Shown here one piece after another: positions 36,201-45,243 of a DNA stretch of 64,000 nt. The DNA lies in contig NZ_CAKKNC010000001.1 of assembly GCF_918741285.1 (NCBI RefSeq), forward strand, positions 1-64,000, written 5' to 3'. The notes below the pieces were generated by a model. The model was given only the letters and a program-made list of their open reading frames with translations, had not been told where the DNA came from and did no database searches. The position numbers and the translations under genes are program-made. How positions within the stretch are numbered: the first letter of the stretch is position 1; each line of letters opens with the position of its first letter. The stretch comes from Sphingobium sp. CECT 9361 (GTDB lineage Bacteria; Pseudomonadota; Alphaproteobacteria; Sphingomonadales; Sphingomonadaceae).

Positions 36201-37949
36201 GCCAAGAGCTGGGACGAGCGCGCACGCCTGTTTGCATTGCCGCGGTCGAGTTGGGACGATTACGACAAGGCGTTGATTTCAGCAGGTGGCGGCGTTTTCC
36301 CGCGATCGATGAAAAGCATCCCCCTTACCCCCGAAGTGCAGGCAGTGCTGGGCGTGACGGACAGCGAGATGGAACCGACGGCGCTCATCTCGGCTATATT
36401 GCGCAGCCCTGCCGATCTTCTGTGGTTCGGCGGCATAGGCACCTATGTGAAGGCTGCGGCGCAAAGCCATAGCGACGTCGGCGATCCGGCCAACGACCGT
36501 TTGCGGGTCAATGCCGAGGAACTGAAGGTCAAGGCCATCGGCGAAGGAGCCAACCTCGGCATAACGCAGGCAGGGCGCATTGCGTTCGCGCTGGCGGGCG
36601 GGCGCATCAACACCGACTTTATCGACAATTCGGCAGGCGTCGATTGCTCCGATAACGAAGTGAACATCAAGATCGCGTTGAACAAGGAAATGATCGAAGG
36701 GCGCCTGACGCTTGACGATCGCAATGCCCTTCTCGTTCGCATGACCGACGATGTGGCCGCACTGGTGCTGGAGGATAACCGACTGCAGGCGCTGGGGCTT
36801 TCCATTGCCGAACGTGGCGGTGCTACCAATCTGGCGAGCTATGTACGGCTCATTGAAACCTTTGAAGGCAGTAAGCAACTTGATCGCGCAGTCGAGGGAC
36901 TGGCGAGCAACGAGCAACTGCTGCGCCGCGCGCAGGACGGCAAGGGGCTGACCCGGCCGGAGCTGGCGGTATTGCTGTCGACGGCAAAGCTCGCCTTGCA
37001 AGATGCGATAGAGCATGGGTCTTTGGGTGACGATCCCGGCATGGGCGGTGAACTTGCGGCGGCATTCCCCAAGGAAATGCAGGCCGCAGAAGCCGATGCC
37101 ATTGCGGACCATCAACTGCGCCGTGAAATCGTGGCGACGAAGCTGGCGAACCGCATCGTCAATCGACTGGGGCTGATCCATCCGTTCGAGCTGGCAGAGG
37201 AGGAAGGCTGTTCGCTTGCCGATCTCACCAGTGCGTTCGTGATTGCGGAGCGTCTGTTCGGCGTAAGGCAGCTTTGGGACGATATCGACGCCGCGACGAT
37301 GGCGGAAGATGCGCGACTTGCTTTGTTCGGGCATATCGCGTCGGGCATGCGCGCGCAGATTTCGGATATCCTGCGCAGCCTGCCCACCGGAACATTGCCG
37401 CAGGCCGGCGTGGATGCCCTGGCCCCCGGCGTCACTGTGCTGGCGGCGCAGGTCGATTCCCTGCTTACGCATGAGGCGATCCGGCGCAGCGGACTGGTGG
37501 CCGATACGCTCACGACGCTGGGCGCGCCGGAAGCCCTGGTTGCTCGCGCGGCTATGCTGTTCAAACTGGACGGTGCCGTCGGACTTGCGCAACTCGCCGC
37601 GAGACTGAAGGTGGGCGAGGTCGCCATTACACAAGCGTTCACGCATCTGGGTGAAGCCGTTGGCATCGATTGGGTGCAGTCGGCGGCGGCACGCATGGAA
37701 CCGAGCGATCCGTGGGAACGCCTGCTCATTTCGGGGGTAGCGCGTGACATGCAGCAGGTGCGGCTCGACTTCCTTGCCCAATCGGGTGGCAAGGATGTTG
37801 TCGCGTTCGTCGATAGCTGGCTGGAACGGCAAGCGCCGCGCATCGCGCAATTCAAGGCGCTGGTAAAGCGGGCGAAGTCGGTGGCTGTGCCCAATGTCGC
37901 TATGCTGGCAGAGATTGCCGGTCAGGCGCGCGGGCTTTTGGGACGATAG
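33273..37949 (+). CDS. NAD-specific glutamate dehydrogenase, large (GDH-180 class)
   Basis: A 1558-aa enzyme converting glutamate to 2-oxoglutarate and ammonia with NAD+. The long N-terminal regulatory half contains ACT-like regions ([19 protein letters not shown]). The catalytic core near 765-1010 shows [20 protein letters not shown], then [10 protein letters not shown] (with the catalytic-lysine region) and [17 protein letters not shown] for dinucleotide binding. The C-terminal helical region is typical of this class. Length is close to the usual 1550-1620. A perfect hairpin plus U-run follows at 37996-38035. It is monocistronic, with AGGTGAG just before the ATG. Confidence 0.96.
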   Translation: [1558 protein letters not shown]

Positions 37950-37995
37950 GAACGATAACGGGCTACTGCTGGGGCAGACGCCCTTTCCCGGCATA

Positions 37996-38035
37996 GGATG
38001 TACGTACAAATCTGTACGTACATCCACCCGTTTTT
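37996..38035 (+). terminator. Rho-independent terminator after glutamate dehydrogenase
   Basis: A perfect 13-bp stem (GGATGTACGTACA / TGTACGTACATCC) with a 4-base loop, followed 5 bases later by TTTTT. It lies 47 bases after the GDH stop and before the convergent PepSY gene. Confidence 0.75.
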
Positions 38036-38086
38036 ATGTATCGGCTTATTGCCTTTCGCGATCCCTTCGGGTCGAAAGCGGCTGCG

Positions 38087-39202
38087 TTACGCAGCAACCG
38101 CTTTGCGTCTTTGACGCTTGGCCAGATCGCCACGCCATTTGCGGGCGCGCCACCACATGATGATCCCGGTGATCGCGAGGATGGCGGGCAATATACCGCC
38201 GATGAAGATGACCACTTGCCAGACCACACCCATATCCGTGCCATCATGGATGCGGCGCATCAGGCGAGCGGTCGTCTCGGGACGTTCCCCCCGCGCCTTG
38301 TCGAGCTTGGCCGCGCCGGATGCGTCATCCACTGACACCGTCTTGCCATTCTTCGAAACGCTCCATTCGGGCTTGAGGTCGGTCGGCCAGTTGACCGAGG
38401 TGACGGGCTCCGGCGCTAGAGCATTGCTGGACGCAATTGCCTGATCCAGCGAGGTGACGGGATTGGGCAGCGGCTTGGCGCGCATCATCGCCATACGGTC
38501 GGGCTGCCCCGGCCGCGTCTGCTGCACGTCGCCGGACAGTTTGCCGAAGAACGCCGGGAAGCTGATCCAGGCGCCCGTCAGCGACAGGACGAACAAGGGC
38601 AAGGCGATCCAGAAGCCCATCTGATGATGAAGATTGGTGTCGAAATTGCGATGCCGTTTCCAGCGCAATCCCTTGAGCCAACTGCCCACCGTCGGCCACC
38701 AGAGCCAGATGCCGGAGATAGTGGAGATCGTCATCGCAACGCCGATCCAGCCGACGATCTGTCGACCTATGCCGGGAACCAGCAAGCTGCCGTGCAATCC
38801 GTGCATGAAGCGCACGAGGCCGGCATTGCCATCGGCCTTGTCGAGAACTTTGGCCGTGCCCGGATCCATGTACACGACGGTGCGACCGGGACGACCCCGC
38901 GCTCCATCCTTGCGAGGCTGTGCGGCGGCGATCATGACCGGCTCACCTTCGGCGAAGCGTAGCGATACGATCCGCTCGCCAGGCGCCAGTACGCGCTGGG
39001 CCGCAGCAGCATATGCCGACGGGTCCAATTTGGCTTCCGTCTGGGTGAAGGCGAAACGCTGGGGGTTAAGTGCCTTGTCCAGTGCATCGTGCCACACAAG
39101 CGCCGCGCCGGTCACACTGATCGGAATGATCGCAATAGCGAGCAACAGGCCGATCCATTTGTGAAATTGAAACCAGAAGTTGCGCAGCGCTACTTTACTC
39201 AT
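38087..39202 (-). CDS. PepSY-associated TM helix (PepSY_TM) membrane protein
   Basis: A 371-aa inner-membrane protein. The N-terminal helix FQFHKWIGLLLAIAIIPISV and TGAALVWHD match the start of PepSY_TM proteins, a periplasmic PepSY-like segment follows, and further helices include IVGWIGVAMTISTISGIWLW, LPLFVLSLTGAWISFP and VVIFIGGILPAILAITGIIM. The C-terminus is basic (RQRRKAVAA). Family members often sit with siderophore or haem uptake and may act in iron release or reduction. No TonB receptor is adjacent here, so the substrate is unknown. Confidence 0.9.
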   Translation of the reverse strand: MSKVALRNFWFQFHKWIGLLLAIAIIPISVTGAALVWHDALDKALNPQRFAFTQTEAKLDPSAYAAAAQRVLAPGERIVSLRFAEGEPVMIAAAQPRKDGARGRPGRTVVYMDPGTAKVLDKADGNAGLVRFMHGLHGSLLVPGIGRQIVGWIGVAMTISTISGIWLWWPTVGSWLKGLRWKRHRNFDTNLHHQMGFWIALPLFVLSLTGAWISFPAFFGKLSGDVQQTRPGQPDRMAMMRAKPLPNPVTSLDQAIASSNALAPEPVTSVNWPTDLKPEWSVSKNGKTVSVDDASGAAKLDKARGERPETTARLMRRIHDGTDMGVVWQVVIFIGGILPAILAITGIIMWWRARKWRGDLAKRQRRKAVAA

Positions 39203-39256
39203 TCGTCACGTCCCCCGGCAACGATACTGGCCCAACCAGGCATTGCTCCAAATCAG

Positions 39257-39544
39257 TTATTGCGAATAATTATCACAGTCAACGATATTGGAACAGTCGC
39301 CATCGAAGGTATCGTGTGCATGCGCGAACAACCAGAGACGAATTGCGCTGGCCAGATTGGGGGGATCAGCCGACGCGATGCGTAGGACATCGATTTGCGC
39401 GATAAGGGCATTGAGGGGAAGCGCCGCCTTCGCTGCAGCGACGCGCAGGGCATCCCAGAACAAGGGTTCAAGCGTGATCGACGTTTGGTGTCCGGCAATG
39501 GTGACGCTGCGCTTGACCGGACCGGCCATGATGTCGCGGTTCAT
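39257..39544 (-). CDS. Ribbon-helix-helix domain protein
   Basis: A 95-aa protein of the RHH_4 type: KRSVTIAGHQTSITLEPLFW, then DALRVAAAKAALPLNALIAQ form the strand and two helices of the fold, and the C-terminal helix reads SAIRLWLFAHAH. Probably DNA-binding; targets unknown. It lies 60 bases downstream of phaB on the same strand, and the small RHH-phaB pairing is seen in sphingomonads. An alternative start is ATG at 39529 (MAGPVKR). Neither start has a strong ribosome site. Confidence 0.8.
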   Translation of the reverse strand: MNRDIMAGPVKRSVTIAGHQTSITLEPLFWDALRVAAAKAALPLNALIAQIDVLRIASADPPNLASAIRLWLFAHAHDTFDGDCSNIVDCDNYSQ

Positions 39545-39604
39545 ATTAGTCCCGCCGCCTTACAGTCGGCCCCGCGTTCTTTGGAGACCGCGGGGCGCAA
39601 CGCA

Positions 39605-40327
39605 TCAATACATATGCTGGCCGCCATTAAGCGACAATGTGGACCCGGTAACGAAGCCGGCGTCGTCGCTGCACAGAAACGCGACACCGCGCGCGATCTC
39701 ATGCGCCTGACCCAGACGACCGACCGGAATTTTCGCCACGATCTTTTCGAGCACAGCAGGCGGAACGGCAGCGACCATATCGGTGTCGATATAACCGGGC
39801 GCGATTGCGTTGACGGTGACGCCATATTTCGCCCCTTCCTGCGCCAGTGCCTTGGTAAAGCCATGGATGCCCGATTTGGCAGCGGCATAGTTTACCTGGC
39901 CATATTGACCGGCCTGACCGTTGATCGAGCCGATGTTGACGATCCGGCCCCAGCCCCGTTCGCGCATACCGCCGAACGTCGCTTTGGCCATGTTGAAGCA
40001 GCCGCCCAAATTGACGCGCATCACGTCGTTCCAGTCGTCGAAACTCATCCGCTGCAGCACGCCGTCACGGGTAATTCCGGCGTTGTTGACGACGATGTCC
40101 ACCGGGCCAAGATCCTCGGCAACTTTCTGGCATCCTGCCAAAGTGGCCTCATGATCGCCGACATCCCATTTATAAGCGGCGATGCCGGTGCGCTCTGTAA
40201 ACGCCTTCGCCTTTTCATCATTGCCGGCATAGTTTGCCGCAACGGTAATACCCATTTCCTGCAGCGCCAGGCTGATCGCTTCGCCAATACCCCGGCTCCC
40301 GCCGGTTACGATTGCAACTTTGCCCAT
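39605..40327 (-). CDS. phaB: Acetoacetyl-CoA reductase (NADPH)
   Basis: A 240-aa short-chain dehydrogenase. The cofactor motif is TGGSRGIGEA, NNAG follows at residues around 84-87, catalytic Ser lies in NIGSINGQAGQYGQVNY, and Tyr/Lys in the YAAAKSG motif. The PhaB-specific features NAGITRDGVLQRM, QVNYAAAKSGIHGFTKALAQ and the ending TLSLNGGQHMY are all there. It reduces acetoacetyl-CoA to (R)-3-hydroxybutyryl-CoA for polyhydroxybutyrate synthesis. PHA synthase and thiolase are not in the window. It is followed by the RHH gene. Confidence 0.95.
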   Translation of the reverse strand: MGKVAIVTGGSRGIGEAISLALQEMGITVAANYAGNDEKAKAFTERTGIAAYKWDVGDHEATLAGCQKVAEDLGPVDIVVNNAGITRDGVLQRMSFDDWNDVMRVNLGGCFNMAKATFGGMRERGWGRIVNIGSINGQAGQYGQVNYAAAKSGIHGFTKALAQEGAKYGVTVNAIAPGYIDTDMVAAVPPAVLEKIVAKIPVGRLGQAHEIARGVAFLCSDDAGFVTGSTLSLNGGQHMY

Positions 40328-40357
40328 ATGCCTCTCCTAGCCATATCCTGAAAACAT

Positions 40358-41398
40358 TCAGCCCGTGATATTACACCATCCGGCCAATTCACGGCTAAAC
40401 AGCCGTGTGTAGAGAGTGATAGCCTCCGCATCTGCATTTAGACAGGGTAAATAGGCAAAATTTTTGCCACCCGAAGACAGAAATGTCTCCTTGCCCTCCA
40501 TTGCGATCTCTTCGAGGGTTTCGAGGCAATCCGCTGAAAAGCCCGGGGTAATGATGGCGACGGAGTGCACGCCCTTTTCTGGCAAGCCTTCCAGCGTCGT
40601 GTCGGTGGCAGGCTCGAGCCACTTTGCACGACCGAAGCGCGATTGGAAGGTAACGGCAATCTCTCGCCCCATGGCTTCGGACAGCAAGCGCGCTGTTTTG
40701 CGGCATTGGCAATGATAAGGATCGCCCATGTGCAGGGTACGTTCCGGCATGCCGTGAAAGCTGGCGACGATCAGGTCGGGCGCGAAATCCAGCGGCGCGA
40801 GATGCCGCTGGATCGACGCTTTGAGCGCATCGATATAAGCCGGATCGTCATGATAGGGCGGTAAGGTGCGGATGGCAGGCTGCCACCGCATCTGCGCGAG
40901 TGCAGCAAAAGCAGCATCGTTGGCAGTGGCCGTGGTTGCGCCGCTATATTGCGGATACAAAGGTGCCAGCAAAATACGTTCGCACCCCGCGTCCTTCATC
41001 TCCTGCAAACGACTGGCGATAGAAGGGTTGCCGTACCGCATGGCCCAATCGACCCTGACCCCATTGCCGACATGCGCCTGCAATGCTTCGGCTGTCCGCC
41101 GAGTGAATACGGCGAGGGGCGACCCTTCGGGCATCCATACCTTGGCATAAGCGGCGGCGGACCGTTTGGGGCGCGTGTTAAGGATGACACCGCGCAACAG
41201 AGGTTGCCAAACGATCGGGGGAATTTCGACGACGCGACCGTCGGATAGAAATTCGAGCAAATAGCGCTTTACCGACGCGACATCGGGAGCGTCGGGCGTG
41301 CCAAGATTGATGAGGAGCACCCCGACGCGCGGCGGCACGATGGGCGGATGATCGACGGGAACAGCCATCGCAGCGAGGTTCAATGGGTCCAGCGGCAT
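40358..41398 (-). CDS. hemH: Ferrochelatase
   Basis: A 346-aa enzyme inserting Fe2+ into protoporphyrin IX, the last step of haem synthesis. Conserved blocks: GVLLINLGTPDAPDVASVKR, LAPLYPQYSGATT (active-site region), VASFHGMPERTL (catalytic His), CQCRKTARLL, TFQSRFGRAKWLEP and ITPGFSADCLETLEEI (conserved Glu). The start may be Met1 or Met11 (MAVPVDH). It begins three bases after the upstream molybdopterin-subunit gene ends, so they are likely co-transcribed. No ferredoxin-like C-terminal extension. Confidence 0.96.
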   Translation of the reverse strand: MPLDPLNLAAMAVPVDHPPIVPPRVGVLLINLGTPDAPDVASVKRYLLEFLSDGRVVEIPPIVWQPLLRGVILNTRPKRSAAAYAKVWMPEGSPLAVFTRRTAEALQAHVGNGVRVDWAMRYGNPSIASRLQEMKDAGCERILLAPLYPQYSGATTATANDAAFAALAQMRWQPAIRTLPPYHDDPAYIDALKASIQRHLAPLDFAPDLIVASFHGMPERTLHMGDPYHCQCRKTARLLSEAMGREIAVTFQSRFGRAKWLEPATDTTLEGLPEKGVHSVAIITPGFSADCLETLEEIAMEGKETFLSSGGKNFAYLPCLNADAEAITLYTRLFSRELAGWCNITG

Positions 41399-41401
41399 TT
41401 C

Positions 41402-43675
41402 TTATTCCCGGGCGAGTAACGGCAGGCTGCGAAAACGCTGGCCGGTAACGGTGAACAGCGCGTTGGCAATGGCCGGCGCGACAGGCGGTACAGCCACTTC
41501 GCCGATACCGCCAGTGCTTGCGGTACTGCGGATCAGTTCGACGGTGATTTCTCCGATATCGGCGAGGCGGGGCAGGCCCATACGGCCCAATATCGCGCGC
41601 GTCGGCAAACCGCGCCGATAGCTGCCCGCAGCGCCCATGGCGGACGCGACCCCGAATATGACGCCGCCTTCGATCTGTTGGCGGGCGATGTCCGGATTGA
41701 CCTGTTCCCCGCAATCGACCGCAGCGACGATCCGGCTGATCGACAGCCTGCCACCCGACAGACCCGCTTCGACCATGACGGCAGCGTAGGAACCGCCCAT
41801 CGCGTGGCAGGCCAGCCCCTGCCCGCTGCCGTCGATCCCGCCCTGCCAACCGCCCAGCGCCGTGGCGCTGGCAAGGCAATGCGCGAGGCGCGGCTGATCG
41901 GTGAGCATCTGGATACGGAAGGACAAAGGCTCGATCCCGGCGATGTGCGCGAGTTCGTCGATGAAGCATTCGGTGAAGAACGCCGAGTAGTGATCGGCAT
42001 TCGAACGCCAGCGCCCGGTCGGCAAGCCGATGTCCGCAGGATAGTGATCGACTGCGAACGGCCCCATCGCATAAGGCGGCACCATGCCGGATATGGCACG
42101 CCGGTCGGCGGATTTGGCCGCATTGCGCGCGACATCGGCAGGCAGGGCGTTGCCGGTTATGCGTTCCCATGTCTCGGTAAGGGCGGCAGGGGCAGCAACC
42201 TTTGCCAGCCAGCCGTCGATACGGCCACCGCGTCCAAGCCGTGCGGCCATGCGCGCGTGCGCAGGCGCGCGAGGGCGATCCTGTATGATGTCCTCCAGCC
42301 GGGACCACATCAATTGTACGGGACGGCCGATGTCGCGGGCGATCAGGGCGGCCTGTACCCCGACGTCATGCTCCATGCGGCTCCCGAACGATCCGCCTGC
42401 CTGCATAGGATACAGGGTGACGGCTGCGTCGGGCAAGGCAAGCGCGTCGGCGATTGCGGCGCGCGCGAGGGTCGGTGCCTGCGTGGCCATCCATATTTCG
42501 GCTTTGTCGTCTGTGATGCGGGCCGTGGCGGCAGGTGTCTCTGCAGTCAGGTGCAGGCCGGGTGCGACCTGATATTCGCTGGCGACGATGGAGGCGCCTT
42601 CGAAAACGGGGAGCAGATCACCTGTTTCGTAAAGCCGACGACCGGCGCTGTTCGCAAAGGCCGCTTCGAGCGCGTTTTCGATACTGTCGGTGTCGAGCGG
42701 GGTGCCGACGACGGTGAAGACCGGATCGGCGAGATCGAGCGCCTTGTTCGCGGCCCACCAGTTGGTGGCGACGACCGCGATCCAGCGTTCCGTGCGGATC
42801 AGCTTGAGAAAGCCGGTGACTTTGGACGCTGCGGCTTCGTTCACGCTTTTGAGCGTGGCGTCGCCGACCGGTCCCTGCCGGATCGATGCGAACACCATGT
42901 CGGGCAGGCGGATGTCGGCGGCGAAATTGGCAGAACCGTCGACTTTCGAGGGGAGATCGAGGCGCGGGAGATCCTGTCCAGCCAAACGCCCGTCGACGCC
43001 CTGTCGCATGGGCAGGATGTCGGGCAGCGTGAAGGCCGTGGCTTCGCTGGCCAGTTCGCCGATCTTCAGCGTGCGTTGGCCGTCGGTGATCAGGCCGTTC
43101 TGAATGTCGCAGGCTTCCCATGCGATGTCCCAGCGCGCAGCCGCCGCCTTACACAGCAGCACGCGCGCGGCGGCACCGGCATCGCGATAGGCGCTTTCGA
43201 ACATACGTACGGAGGTCGATCCGCCGGTCAGCATCAGGGCGGAGCGCACCGCATATTGCTGTTGCGCCCAGCGGCCTGCCGATCCGAGCAGCGTCAGCCA
43301 GTCGGAGGTTAGCTCTTCGTCGGCGAGCAGGGTGTTGGCGTAGAGCGGGCTGATGGGGGCGGGCTGAACCGCGACGGTGCGCCAGTCGGCGCCCAGTTCG
43401 TCGGCCAATATCTGGGGCAGCAGGGTCGTGACCCCCTGCCCCATTTCAAGCTGCGGCACGACGACGATGATCTGGCCTGCGCGGTCGATCTTCAGAAAGG
43501 CGTTGAAGAGCGTTTCGTTGGCCGCGACGTTCAGATTCGGTTGGTAGCTGCGCGGCCATGCGCCCCAGGCGATGAGCAATCCAGCAGCGGCCCCGCCGCC
43601 GATCATTAGCGTGCGACGATCGATGCCTGCGCGCGCGGTTTTCCTGCCTGCGGTATTAAAGGGTTTGCGCACCAT
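41402..43675 (-). CDS. Xanthine/aldehyde dehydrogenase family molybdopterin-binding subunit, Tat-exported
   Basis: A 757-aa protein. A twin-arginine signal (DRRTLMIGGGAAAGLLIAWG) leads into the periplasm. VVPQLEMGQGVTTLLPQILA, FLKLIRTERWIAVVATNWWA, GGSFGSRMEHDVGVQAALIA and CHAMGGSYAAVMVEAG match the large MoCo-binding subunit of isoquinoline 1-oxidoreductase/aldehyde oxidase-type enzymes, which hydroxylate aldehydes or N-heterocycles. The usual partner, a small [2Fe-2S] subunit, is not next to it; neighbours are hemH and a CoA-binding protein. Substrate unknown. It may use a distant partner or cytochrome c. Confidence 0.9.
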   Translation of the reverse strand: MVRKPFNTAGRKTARAGIDRRTLMIGGGAAAGLLIAWGAWPRSYQPNLNVAANETLFNAFLKIDRAGQIIVVVPQLEMGQGVTTLLPQILADELGADWRTVAVQPAPISPLYANTLLADEELTSDWLTLLGSAGRWAQQQYAVRSALMLTGGSTSVRMFESAYRDAGAAARVLLCKAAAARWDIAWEACDIQNGLITDGQRTLKIGELASEATAFTLPDILPMRQGVDGRLAGQDLPRLDLPSKVDGSANFAADIRLPDMVFASIRQGPVGDATLKSVNEAAASKVTGFLKLIRTERWIAVVATNWWAANKALDLADPVFTVVGTPLDTDSIENALEAAFANSAGRRLYETGDLLPVFEGASIVASEYQVAPGLHLTAETPAATARITDDKAEIWMATQAPTLARAAIADALALPDAAVTLYPMQAGGSFGSRMEHDVGVQAALIARDIGRPVQLMWSRLEDIIQDRPRAPAHARMAARLGRGGRIDGWLAKVAAPAALTETWERITGNALPADVARNAAKSADRRAISGMVPPYAMGPFAVDHYPADIGLPTGRWRSNADHYSAFFTECFIDELAHIAGIEPLSFRIQMLTDQPRLAHCLASATALGGWQGGIDGSGQGLACHAMGGSYAAVMVEAGLSGGRLSISRIVAAVDCGEQVNPDIARQQIEGGVIFGVASAMGAAGSYRRGLPTRAILGRMGLPRLADIGEITVELIRSTASTGGIGEVAVPPVAPAIANALFTVTGQRFRSLPLLARE

Positions 43676-43721
43676 GCCGCCTGATAGAAGGGGCGAAGGC
43701 GCGTGGGAAGCGGGTAATGCC

Positions 43722-44159
43722 TTATTCCGCTGGCGTTATGGGCGGCAAAGCGAGACGGCGGATCTCTATGGCGGGGCAATGGTCCATGACGACCTTCAGC
43801 CCGGCAGCTTCGGCGCGGGCGGCGGCGTCTTCATTGACGACGCCAAGCTGCATCCAGACTGCCTTGGCGCCTGCCGCGATGGCATCGTCGACGACTTCGC
43901 CCGCCGCGGCGCTGTTGCGGAAGATGTCAACCATGTCGATGGGGACGCCGATGTCGGCAAGGCCGTTCCACACGAACTCGCCGTGAATATGCTCGCCCGC
44001 GATCTGCGGATTGACGGGCAGGACGCGGTAGCCGTGATCCTGCAGCACTTTCATCACGCCATAGCTTGGGCGGTCGGGACGGTCGGATGCGCCGACCAGA
44101 GCGATGGTGCGCGTCTCGTTGAGCAGTGTGGCGATGTCGGCGTCGGACGTGAGCGGCAT
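43722..44159 (-). CDS. CoA-binding domain protein
   Basis: A 145-aa protein; the ATG at 44159 has AAGGAGA at ideal spacing. It is a single CoA-binding Rossmann domain as in succinyl-CoA synthetase alpha: TIALVGASDRPDRPSYGVMK, YRVLPVNPQIAGEHIHGE, then DIFRNS and AVWMQLGVVNEDAAARAEAA. The C-terminal part keeps the family motif VVMDHCPAIE with its conserved cysteine. Function is not established; some members bind CoA or regulate acylation. Confidence 0.88.
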   Translation of the reverse strand: MPLTSDADIATLLNETRTIALVGASDRPDRPSYGVMKVLQDHGYRVLPVNPQIAGEHIHGEFVWNGLADIGVPIDMVDIFRNSAAAGEVVDDAIAAGAKAVWMQLGVVNEDAAARAEAAGLKVVMDHCPAIEIRRLALPPITPAE

Positions 44160-44271
44160 GAGAAGTCTCCTTGTACGCATAGGACGCAGCAGCGGCCGGG
44201 ACGTTCCGGGGGAAGCGTAACTTCTCTAAGGTCGCGCATATGCGCTACCCCCGGGGTGCCCTGTTGGATTT

Positions 44272-45243
44272 TTAGCGGGCGAGCCATTCGGCGAGTTTTT
44301 GGGCGACGGCGAGGAAGGGTGCGGCTTCGCTATCTTCGCCCGCAGCGGGGGGCAGGCCCGCGTCGGATGCGCTGCGGATAGCGATGGTGAGGGGGATGCG
44401 GCCAAGGAACGGCATACCCATATGCGCCGCCGCCGCTTCCGCGCCGCCCTGTCCGAAGGGATCGGAGGATTCGCCACAATGGGGGCAGACATAGCCTGCC
44501 ATATTTTCGACCAGCCCGATGAGCGGCACATTGGCCTGCTCGAACAGGCTGACAGCGCGAGTCGCGTCGATCAGGGCCAGATCCTGCGGCGTGGAGACGA
44601 TGATCGCACCTGCAGGCTTGTGCTTGGAGATCATCGAAAGCTGCACATCGCCGGTGCCGGGGGGCAGATCGACGATCAGCGTATCGATGCCGTCCCACTT
44701 TGCGTCGAGCAACTGGCCGAGCGCATTGCCCGCCATCGGGCCGCGCCACGCGATGGCCTGCCCCGGATCGACCAGATGCCCCATCGAGAGCATCGGCACG
44801 CCCCAGCGGCTCATGATCGGAATGAGATGCTTTTCTTCGGCGGTCGGCTTTTGCCCTTCGCTGCCCATCAGGCGCGGCTGCGACGGGCCGTAGATGTCAG
44901 CATCGACCAGCCCGACCTTATGCCCCAGCCGATGCAGCGCAACGGCGAGATTGGCCGATAGCGTGGATTTACCGACGCCGCCCTTGCCCGATCCGACGGC
45001 GATGATCCGCAGCGTCTTCTTTTCGGCGGTCATGGCGACGCGCACCTGCGTAATATCGGGCACGTCGCGCATTTCCGCACGAACCGCAGCTTCCATCACT
45101 GCGCGCTGGTCGCCCGACAATCCGGTCACGTCCAGAACGAGGGTCAGCACACCCTCTTTCAGACGTGGTGCGCTGGCGCGACCCTTGGTCACGAGGGCAA
45201 GGCGGTCGGCAATGGCCGTCATATCGGGGGTGGCATCGGTCAT
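44272..45243 (-). CDS. apbC: Mrp/NBP35 family iron-sulfur carrier ATPase
   Basis: A 323-aa protein. An N-terminal DUF59-like domain (about 1-70, LDVTGLSGDQRAVMEAAVRA) precedes the P-loop ATPase with the deviant Walker A GSGKGGVGKSTLSANLA (about 84-100), DADIYGPSQPRLMG, DLPPGTGDVQLSM and the C-terminal CPHC motif that binds a transferable Fe-S cluster. It delivers clusters to apo-proteins. It reads divergently from hflKC. Confidence 0.95.
   Translation of the reverse strand: MTDATPDMTAIADRLALVTKGRASAPRLKEGVLTLVLDVTGLSGDQRAVMEAAVRAEMRDVPDITQVRVAMTAEKKTLRIIAVGSGKGGVGKSTLSANLAVALHRLGHKVGLVDADIYGPSQPRLMGSEGQKPTAEEKHLIPIMSRWGVPMLSMGHLVDPGQAIAWRGPMAGNALGQLLDAKWDGIDTLIVDLPPGTGDVQLSMISKHKPAGAIIVSTPQDLALIDATRAVSLFEQANVPLIGLVENMAGYVCPHCGESSDPFGQGGAEAAAAHMGMPFLGRIPLTIAIRSASDAGLPPAAGEDSEAAPFLAVAQKLAEWLAR

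Noticed and set aside
36279..38027. Long minus-strand open frame (582 aa) opposite glutamate dehydrogenase
   Set aside because: Antisense to a well-conserved enzyme, runs through its terminator hairpin, and shows no family signature.
41678..43312. 544-aa plus-strand frame opposite the molybdopterin subunit
   Set aside because: Antisense shadow; the minus strand has Tat signal and conserved enzyme motifs.
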